DNA from: Bryobacterales bacterium
Lineage (GTDB): Bacteria > Acidobacteriota > Terriglobia > Bryobacterales > Bryobacteraceae
Direction of reading: 5' to 3'
NCBI GenBank assembly: GCA_003487005.1
Contig: DNFG01000108.1
Location: 1 to 35,447, forward strand
Length of the DNA: 35,447 nucleotides
Shown here: in pieces, positions 29,683 through 35,447 of the stretch
How positions within the stretch are numbered: the first letter of the stretch is position 1
Layout: the number at the start of each line of letters is the position of its first letter
Made by a program: the position numbers and the translations under genes
The notes under the pieces: model-generated
What the model was told of the DNA's origin: nothing
The model's database searches: none
What the model saw: the letters and a program-made list of their open reading frames with translations, nothing else

Positions 29683-32362
29683 GCTCCCCTCCTGTTGCCG
29701 GAAGGCCCGTCAGCCGTCGTTTGGGGGCTGAGGCCATCTGAACACTGCCTGAAAGCTCTTCTGGCAGTGCGTCGACATCGGCTAAGCCGTTGGGAAAACG
29801 CTCGCCCAACTCGCGATAAATCTCAATCAGGCTGCGGTCCCGATTCCGGTCAAGACTCAAGACGTAGGCACGATAGGCCCGTTCTCTCGGATAAGTCGTA
29901 GCGATCCAGTAGTCGATGGGCGTCGGCACCAGCCGAATCGTCTGCGTGGTTTCCGACTTCTCTCCGAGCACCAGCAGGACTTCAGCGCTACGCCCTTTAC
30001 GCGGCGCCGCGAATCGCTTGATTTCGCCCAGCGCGACCTCGTTCAGTGCCAGATGCTCAACCAGGGGGCTCACGTCGCCCGGTTGTTGGCCGATGACCTT
30101 GACCGACGTGTTCCGCAGGATTCCGGCACCGTGCTCCTTCGGTCGCTGTTTGGTGCCAACGAAGTCTTCCAGAGTCTGCGAGATCCCCCAGACGCTTGCG
30201 CCTCGCTTCCTGGCCGTTCGGAAGAGTTGGACCACGCAGTCTGCCAGAACCGGCGACTCGAGCAGCGACCAGCATTCGTCCAGGACCGTGATGGACGGCT
30301 GGCCTGATCTTCCAGACGCGCGTTCCGACATAGCCTGGGCGATCAACATGCTCATCGCGGTTTCAAGCCGAGGGTCAGAACTCAAGCCCTCGATGTTGAA
30401 GAACAGCCAGTTGGCATCAGTCCGGATCGTCGTGTGCCGGTCAAAGAGCTTCGAGTAGACGCCCTTCTCGCCGGTCCACTGCCGGAGTGCCACTGAAGCG
30501 AGCAGCGCCAGTTCGCGAATGTGCTCGATCCGCTCCTCATCGGTCCATGTAGAGAGCTCGTTTCGAAGGTCGGTGTACGTAGGAGTCTTGTTGTCCACGC
30601 GGACCGCCGCCCGCTTGTAGACCCTAGCGATCGCCTCCGAGAGGATGTTGTCGAGGATGGACGTGTCGGATTGCCCCAAGTCGCCGATCATGTGCCGGGT
30701 CAGGTTCTTCAGGAAGGCGATCTTGTCCTTTGTCGGCTGAAGGGCGCCAGGCGGCAGATCCCATGGGTTCAGGGTTTCTGTGCCTTCGAGGTCGACCTCG
30801 ATCACCCGGCCACCCATCACTTCCACCAACGGCCGGTACGAGTCGCCTCTTTCCACGATCGAGATCAGCGGATTGGCGCGTGCCATCATCAGCAGGAACA
30901 TCTGCGCCATAAACGTCTTCCCGCCGCCGGACTTCGCCATGAACAGCATGTTGGCGTCGCCGACGGAGGGGTCGTAGGGCGAGAACGGAATCAGCTGCCG
31001 GTACGGAGTTTCGAGCAGCATCAGCGGCGACTGCGGCGTGCCCTGCCACGGCGTCTCAATCGGAAGCAGATCCGCCGCGTGGAGAGTAAGGCAACTCAGA
31101 TCCCGCTTGTTCTCCTGTGCCATGCCCGGTAGTGTCCCGATAAGCAATCGCCGCTGAGCGAGTGACTCTGGGATGGCCCGCGCTCCGTTCATCCGGGTCA
31201 CGGCATGGATGACTCGCTGCCGGCGGTCGTTCAGCGTGCGCTGGGCCTCGTCCGCATCCGTTCTGCTCACGATGGGCCGGGACGTCCGAACGGCGATCAC
31301 GAGTGAGTAATTGCAGACCTTGAGCGAGGAAGAGATGACAGCCTGCAGAACCTCTTGAAGCTGGTTCTGCGCCACTTGCGCCTCGACGTTGATCTTGAAC
31401 CCGCCGTTCGAGTCGCGCTGCGCGGCCTGCATGCGCCGGAGACGGCCTTTGAAGTGTTCCAGGATCTTCGTCTGGTCGGGGATCGTCACCTCGGCGCTGA
31501 CGATGATCGGGAAGTCGAGCACCATCAACTCGCGCAGGATGCCGGGAAACGTGCCGTCCGGGAGATCCTTCAGGCTCACCAGGGTGTAGAGGAGTCCGCC
31601 CACCTGGATGAAGTTCTCCTGTTCGTCCTCAATGCTGGTGTTGGTGACCTGGCTACGTGCGCTTCGGTAGTGGAGCGCATAGTCGGCTCGACGCATGGGA
31701 CTCCGGTCCACAAACGCGGGGTTGAAGGCACGCTTGGCCTCCAGGAACATCTCGTCATCGGACATCCTTCGAACACCCATGCCGGTAGAGACTAGGGTCT
31801 GTTCGACGCCAGCCAGAAGACTGCCGAACTCGGACAAGAGATCTTCGTGCTCGCGGCGCGCGCGTTCGACACACTTCTCGACGGACAGGCTAAACACGCC
31901 GCGCTTCTTGCCTTGCAGGCGCTCGGCCAATTCGTGATGGATTCGAGGATTCCAGACGAAGTAGGCATGGAGAAGGTGGCGGAGATAGTGTCCGCGACAT
32001 TCGTTCGAGTCCCAGCGCTCCATTCGTTCGCGATCGATCGCTTGGAGCACAGCGTTCTCATTCCGGTTCAGTTGCGGGTACGCAGATCGCGCATCTCCGA
32101 TCCCTTGGCAGATCTCGAATCGCATCTGAAGGCGCATCGAACGCTCCGGCAGCGACCGGATCAGCGCTTCGAGCGCGTGCTTCGAGCGGTTCCGCATCCC
32201 GTCGTCGTGGTAGAAGCCGTTGATCCCGGTCAGTTCGTAGCCGGCGACCAGACTCCCATCCACCTGCACCATCACCCCGTCCAGATAATCGCGCACCGGT
32301 AGCAACTCACAGAGCGCCGGCCGCCGGAGTGCTTCTTGGTATTTCGCCTCAGTGATCGGCAT
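29675..32362 (-). CDS. VirB4/TrbE-type conjugation ATPase
   Basis: An 895-aa ATPase, near the typical VirB4/TrbE length. The N-terminal half carries the CagE/TrbE domain (DYLDGVMVQVDGSLVAGYEL, later GGLLYTLVSLKDLPDG). The P-loop is AKSGGGKTF (476-484) and the Walker B is ITVLDECWSLL (691-701), followed by FRTARKRGASVWGISQ, a segment conserved in VirB4. It powers pilus assembly and substrate transfer at the inner membrane. AGGAGG lies just before the start and the VirB3-like gene ends 9 bases upstream. Confidence 0.93.
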   Translation of the reverse strand: MPITEAKYQEALRRPALCELLPVRDYLDGVMVQVDGSLVAGYELTGINGFYHDDGMRNRSKHALEALIRSLPERSMRLQMRFEICQGIGDARSAYPQLNRNENAVLQAIDRERMERWDSNECRGHYLRHLLHAYFVWNPRIHHELAERLQGKKRGVFSLSVEKCVERARREHEDLLSEFGSLLAGVEQTLVSTGMGVRRMSDDEMFLEAKRAFNPAFVDRSPMRRADYALHYRSARSQVTNTSIEDEQENFIQVGGLLYTLVSLKDLPDGTFPGILRELMVLDFPIIVSAEVTIPDQTKILEHFKGRLRRMQAAQRDSNGGFKINVEAQVAQNQLQEVLQAVISSSLKVCNYSLVIAVRTSRPIVSRTDADEAQRTLNDRRQRVIHAVTRMNGARAIPESLAQRRLLIGTLPGMAQENKRDLSCLTLHAADLLPIETPWQGTPQSPLMLLETPYRQLIPFSPYDPSVGDANMLFMAKSGGGKTFMAQMFLLMMARANPLISIVERGDSYRPLVEVMGGRVIEVDLEGTETLNPWDLPPGALQPTKDKIAFLKNLTRHMIGDLGQSDTSILDNILSEAIARVYKRAAVRVDNKTPTYTDLRNELSTWTDEERIEHIRELALLASVALRQWTGEKGVYSKLFDRHTTIRTDANWLFFNIEGLSSDPRLETAMSMLIAQAMSERASGRSGQPSITVLDECWSLLESPVLADCVVQLFRTARKRGASVWGISQTLEDFVGTKQRPKEHGAGILRNTSVKVIGQQPGDVSPLVEHLALNEVALGEIKRFAAPRKGRSAEVLLVLGEKSETTQTIRLVPTPIDYWIATTYPRERAYRAYVLSLDRNRDRSLIEIYRELGERFPNGLADVDALPEELSGSVQMASAPKRRLTGLPATGGEHA

Positions 32363-32371
32363 TCCATCCTC

Positions 32372-32698
32372 CTAGCGCAAGAGCTCGGAAGTGAACTCCC
32401 GGTCCGGTTCGAGGCCACAGTAGATGTGCGGCTTCGCGTGCCACACCAGGAGATCGCGCAAGTAGCCGCGGGGCTTTCCGTATTTGAAGAGCATCAGCAC
32501 GGGCACCGCAATCAAGGGCACCACGTACTGCAGAACGATCCCCAGAGGGACTCCGTAGAGCTCACGGTTCAGGAACCGGCCGAAGATGTTCATGACGGCG
32601 GCCAGCCCGATCACCAGGAACAGATCCTCGAACTCGAGGTAGAAGAACGTCACCCGCTGGTGCAGATTCCGATGAACTGGCGTTACTTCGATCGCCAT
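32372..32698 (-). CDS. VirB3/TrbD-like membrane protein
   Basis: A 108-aa protein with a short polar N-terminus, two closely spaced membrane helices (about residues 26-41 and 52-71, VPLGIVLQYVVPLIAVPVL), and a C-terminal part with KPRGYLRDLLVWHAKPHIY. Size, topology and its place directly upstream of VirB4 are those of VirB3/TrbD, which cooperates with VirB4 in pilus biogenesis. It starts 4 bases after the membrane-protein gene. Confidence 0.7.
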   Translation of the reverse strand: MAIEVTPVHRNLHQRVTFFYLEFEDLFLVIGLAAVMNIFGRFLNRELYGVPLGIVLQYVVPLIAVPVLMLFKYGKPRGYLRDLLVWHAKPHIYCGLEPDREFTSELLR

Positions 32699-32702
32699 GG
32701 CC

Positions 32703-33158
32703 TCAACTCACGCCTCCCGTTCCTTGTGCAATGAAGAACTCAGCCAGCCGAAGAACTCCAGAAAGCCCAAAGCAGATCATGGCCGAGAGGATGTGCCTCG
32801 CCCACGGCGCTCCCGGGTAGATCCGAAAGCCCATGCCACCGAAGTGCATGACCCCGATGACGACCTGAAGCACGCCGTAGAGGGGAAGAAAGACATTGGC
32901 GGACCAGTTCACCAAACCCAGCAGCGTGATCCAGACTGCGTCAGGATCGTTCCAGGCCCGCTGCAGCGCGAACCGCTCGATCGCTCTCAGTAGCCCGGAC
33001 ACCATCAGGGCCGCGAAACCCGCGTACATCGAGTACTGGTGGGACCCTCCGCGGGAGAACCGAAGGACCGAAACGACGAAAAAGAGGCCCGCAAGCGTCG
33101 GCATGATGACATTGCCGAACCAGTTCGTCAGATTGGTGAGTCCGGTCAGGAAGTCCAT
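32703..33158 (-). CDS. Membrane protein made of two VirB2-like units
   Basis: A 151-aa protein with five or so hydrophobic segments arranged as two similar halves. LTNWFGNVIMPTLAGLFFV (about 9-27) resembles LVNWSANVFLPLYGVLQVV (about 81-99), and each is followed by a turn, another helix and a LLRAIERF or LRLAEFF end. The last residues RLAEFFIAQGTGGVS match the end of the pilin candidate at 33905 (RLLEFWINQGGGGVS), so it looks like a duplicated, fused relative of that protein. No signal peptide. Probably an envelope or pilus-related component. Confidence 0.65.
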   Translation of the reverse strand: MDFLTGLTNLTNWFGNVIMPTLAGLFFVVSVLRFSRGGSHQYSMYAGFAALMVSGLLRAIERFALQRAWNDPDAVWITLLGLVNWSANVFLPLYGVLQVVIGVMHFGGMGFRIYPGAPWARHILSAMICFGLSGVLRLAEFFIAQGTGGVS

Positions 33159-33173
33159 GAGGTCTCTCCTGCG

Positions 33174-33836
33174 TCACATCATCCGGTTGATGAGAATCCA
33201 GAGCGCGCTCACCGTGAGGAAGCCGGCGGCGCAGGCAATGAGCCGAAGATAGCCGGGGCGGTTGAAGGCGAACTGGACGATCGCTCCACAAATGGCGAGT
33301 CCCGCTGCGATCGGCATGATGCGGCTCGCGAGATAGGTCCACATCGTCTCCAGGCCCAGGGCGATGGAGAAGCGGTTGCCAACCGGAGTCCAGGCATCGA
33401 TGAGCGCATGGGTGCTGGAGATGGCGAGCAGGAACATGGCGCTGAGTAGCGAGGGTAGCGGCCCGGCGCCCGATGCCGCATCCAGGACCGCCCTGACGAC
33501 GAAGTACGCTGCGGCAACCGGCGCGATTCTGGCTACGACGAAGGAATTCACGAAAGTCGAAATCCCCTGCTGGATGTTCGCCAGCCACGGTGTGCCAATG
33601 GCGAAGCCCGGAGGGAAGAAGACCGGAATGCCGAGGAACTGAAACCACGTCAGCGTGGGCTCCAGACCAAGGAAGATCACCGCCCACAGCATCCACTTCG
33701 AGAACCCGCCTCCGATCCAGAACACCGTGCCTCCTTCCTTGCGCAATGCGATTCCGGCGTTCAGCAGGCAGATGAACGCAGCAGGTCCCGTCAGCAGCAG
33801 GAGCACTCGCATCACGTCGTAGAGAAGAGTTGGCAT
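33174..33836 (-). CDS. Polytopic membrane protein of the conjugation operon
   Basis: A 220-aa protein with about five membrane helices (VLLLLTGPAAFICLLNAGIAL, WMLWAVIFLGLEPTLTWFQF, and three more after residue 95). Its second half contains units resembling those in the neighbours, namely TFVNSFVVARIAPVAAAYFV and LASRIMPIAAGLAICGAIV. It follows the pilin candidate by 68 bases and precedes the two-unit membrane protein by 15. No named family recognised; possibly another VirB2-derived or channel-associated component. Confidence 0.65.
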   Translation of the reverse strand: MPTLLYDVMRVLLLLTGPAAFICLLNAGIALRKEGGTVFWIGGGFSKWMLWAVIFLGLEPTLTWFQFLGIPVFFPPGFAIGTPWLANIQQGISTFVNSFVVARIAPVAAAYFVVRAVLDAASGAGPLPSLLSAMFLLAISSTHALIDAWTPVGNRFSIALGLETMWTYLASRIMPIAAGLAICGAIVQFAFNRPGYLRLIACAAGFLTVSALWILINRMM

Positions 33837-33904
33837 GGGATGTCCCTTTACGGATGCCGGGAGCGGGGATCACTCTCACGCTCCCGGCCAAGGTCCATAG
33901 GCGA

Positions 33905-34270
33905 TCAGGAGACGCCACCGCCGCCCTGGTTGATCCAGAACTCGAGCAGTCGTGTGACGCCCGAGACGGCCAGGCAGCCCAGCGCCGTCACGACGTACCG
34001 CATGACGCCGCGGCCGGAGATGTACGAGACGAGTCCCCCGGCGATCGCGAGACCAGCGCCAACTGGCGCGATGACGTTGCCAATCCAGTTGACGAGGTTG
34101 AGAAACGCGCCTTCCGGCTGAGCGCCGGTTTGACCTTGGACGGCGACGTTCGTCTGGGGCGCCGCGCCGAGGTTCTGTGCCAGCAAGACAGCGTGTGTGC
34201 TTGTGAGAAGAAGGAGAACGGCGGCCAGCAGTAGCGCAGCCGATCGCCGGTCCCCCAAAAGTGTGTTCAT
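33905..34270 (-). CDS. VirB2/TrbC-like pilin candidate
   Basis: A 121-aa protein with a cleavable signal peptide (AALLLAAVLLLLTSTHAVLLA), a Gln/Ala-rich linker, and two hydrophobic helices separated by a short basic turn (NWIGNVIAPVGAGLAIAGGL, SGRGVMRYVVTALGCLAVSG). That layout and its place at the head of the virB-type operon suit the major pilin. GGGAGG precedes the start. The ending RLLEFWINQGGGGVS recurs in the gene at 32703. Pilin identity is inferred from topology and position. Confidence 0.65.
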   Translation of the reverse strand: MNTLLGDRRSAALLLAAVLLLLTSTHAVLLAQNLGAAPQTNVAVQGQTGAQPEGAFLNLVNWIGNVIAPVGAGLAIAGGLVSYISGRGVMRYVVTALGCLAVSGVTRLLEFWINQGGGGVS

Positions 34271-34375
34271 CGAGGTGTACCTCCCAGATCTGAGATGGGC
34301 TCATGCGGCAGCATGAACTTGGAAGGCAGAATAAGGCGGGACTGCAGATTCCAGAAACGAGTTGGTGGAATCCGG

Positions 34376-35447
34376 CTAACGGATGCGCGCGATGGCCTGC
34401 TCGACGTCCCTTTCCTCGATAGGCAGCAAGGCAGTCGCCTGTTCGGGAGTCCTGGCTAGAGCGAAGCGCTTGGCTGCTGTGACAACAGCGGTGATCTCGG
34501 CCGGACTGAGCCCCCGCACCATTTCCACAAGCCTCGGAGTGGTGAGGTCGGAGGCCAACTGAGTGGGTCCGAAGGTCATCTCCAGGAGGCGACGGTACCC
34601 CTCAACGTCCGGCAATCCGATCTCGATCTTCTCGCTGAACCGCCCGCCTCGCAGAATTCTAGGGTCGATTCGAGAAAGGTCATTGGTTGTCCCAATCAAG
34701 AAGACCTGATGCTCGGAGCGAAGCTCGCTGATCTCGATGAGGGCTTGCTCGACCAGTTGAATGTCGTGCTGGCTCCCATACCCAGTGACCGCGGGGAACA
34801 GCGCATCCATTTCGTCGAAGAAGAGGATTGACGGCGCGTGTTCCCGCGCCCGGGCGAAGACTTCCGCGAGTCGTTTGACCGAACCACCTACTACGCCTGA
34901 CAGGACGTCGCTCGGCGTGATCGCATAAAAGCTACGCATCGCCTGGGAGGCGATGAGCCGCGCCACAAGGGTCTTGCCCGTTCCAGGTTGCCCGACAAGC
35001 ACTAGGCCGGTAGGCGCAGGGACCCTGAGTTGCTCCGCAGTTCCAGGCACGAGCAGCCGGAGAATAGCCTTGATGTCGGAAATCACCGGCCCCGGAAGGA
35101 CAACATCATCCCAGTTAACAGCTTCGACCTGCGGCCGATCCTTGCCTCCGGATTCCTCGAGCGCCGCCAGAATGTCGTCGTCCGTGACTGGACGCCCGCC
35201 GGCCTGCAGGATGGCTCGGTCAATCAGTGCCCGCAACCGGGCAGGGCTCCACCCGGGCGTCCGCCGCGAAATCTCCGCAATCGCCGGCGCAGCATGAGAA
35301 CCGGTCTTCAGCATGCTTGTAAGGATGGCCTCGCGTTCTGCCTGGTTCGGAAGGTCAAGTCTCAACTTCAAGTCGAAGCGGCCGTCGCGAATGAGCGTCG
35401 GCTCAAGCCCGTCGAGGCTGTTTGTCGCCGCCATGATCAGCAGGCCA
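34376..35447 (-). CDS. Double AAA+ ATPase, 5' end outside the window
   Basis: The frame is open to the right edge, so the N-terminus is missing; 357 residues are visible. They begin inside a first AAA+ module (sensor 1 IMAATNSLDG, then RDGRFDLKLRLDLP and the lid domain), followed by a complete second module with Walker A GQPGTGKT, Walker B ILFFDEMDALF, sensor 1 LIGTTNDLS and arginine-finger region RILRGGRF. This is the Cdc48/FtsH-related classical AAA family, usually hexameric protein unfoldases. It ends 105 bases before the pilin gene and may belong to the same operon. Role on the element unknown; remodelling of complexes is inferred. Confidence 0.85.
   Translation of the reverse strand, partial: GLLIMAATNSLDGLEPTLIRDGRFDLKLRLDLPNQAEREAILTSMLKTGSHAAPAIAEISRRTPGWSPARLRALIDRAILQAGGRPVTDDDILAALEESGGKDRPQVEAVNWDDVVLPGPVISDIKAILRLLVPGTAEQLRVPAPTGLVLVGQPGTGKTLVARLIASQAMRSFYAITPSDVLSGVVGGSVKRLAEVFARAREHAPSILFFDEMDALFPAVTGYGSQHDIQLVEQALIEISELRSEHQVFLIGTTNDLSRIDPRILRGGRFSEKIEIGLPDVEGYRRLLEMTFGPTQLASDLTTPRLVEMVRGLSPAEITAVVTAAKRFALARTPEQATALLPIEERDVEQAIARIR

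Overview
The window is GC-rich bacterial DNA, tightly packed, with nearly every gene on the minus strand and many 4-base start/stop overlaps. It reads as part of an integrative conjugative element or conjugative plasmid from a Gram-negative bacterium, since it carries signal-peptide-bearing VirB5/VirB9-like proteins and a VirB-type secretion system. Acidobacteriota would fit the general character, but that is a weak guess. No rRNA, tRNA, CRISPR array, transposase or integrase was recognised.

Layout on the minus strand, read from high to low coordinates (the direction of transcription). A double AAA+ ATPase runs in from the right edge (34376-35447). It is followed by the first conjugation block (26018-34270): a VirB2-like pilin candidate, two membrane proteins built from similar units, VirB3-like, VirB4 ATPase, two tandem VirB5/TrbJ-like secreted paralogs, VirB6/TrbL-like and VirB8-like. 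A plus-strand cargo block (18284-25965) separates this from the second conjugation block (10311-18163). That block holds a frameshifted small gene, a small basic protein, a 230-bp region packed with six inverted repeats, an 881-aa protein that I read as a two-barrel RNA polymerase related to eukaryotic RNA-dependent RNA polymerases and phage YonO, a VirB9-like protein, small membrane proteins and a VirD4-type coupling ATPase. Below it lies a replication/repair block (4534-10307): a replication-relaxation-like protein, a 550-bp purine-skewed noncoding stretch, a Rad52-like annealing protein, an archaeo-eukaryotic-type primase with zinc finger, an HD-like protein and small unknown proteins. The left end carries a lone lamin-tail-domain gene, a sigma-factor/acidic-protein/ImmA-protease cassette, a DUF6094-like methyltransferase and a partial unknown gene.

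The cargo block is a defence module: a 1176-aa type ISP-like restriction-modification protein without an obvious helicase, then a two-gene short prokaryotic Argonaute system. The Argonaute partner joins a SIR2 NADase-type domain, a RecG/Schlafen-style histidine-kinase-like ATPase domain and a probable APAZ region. 

The most unusual content is the RdRP-like polymerase inside a conjugation operon, directly downstream of a hairpin-rich noncoding element, on the same mobile element as an Argonaute. All functional calls rest on motif reading by eye; none has been confirmed by a database search.
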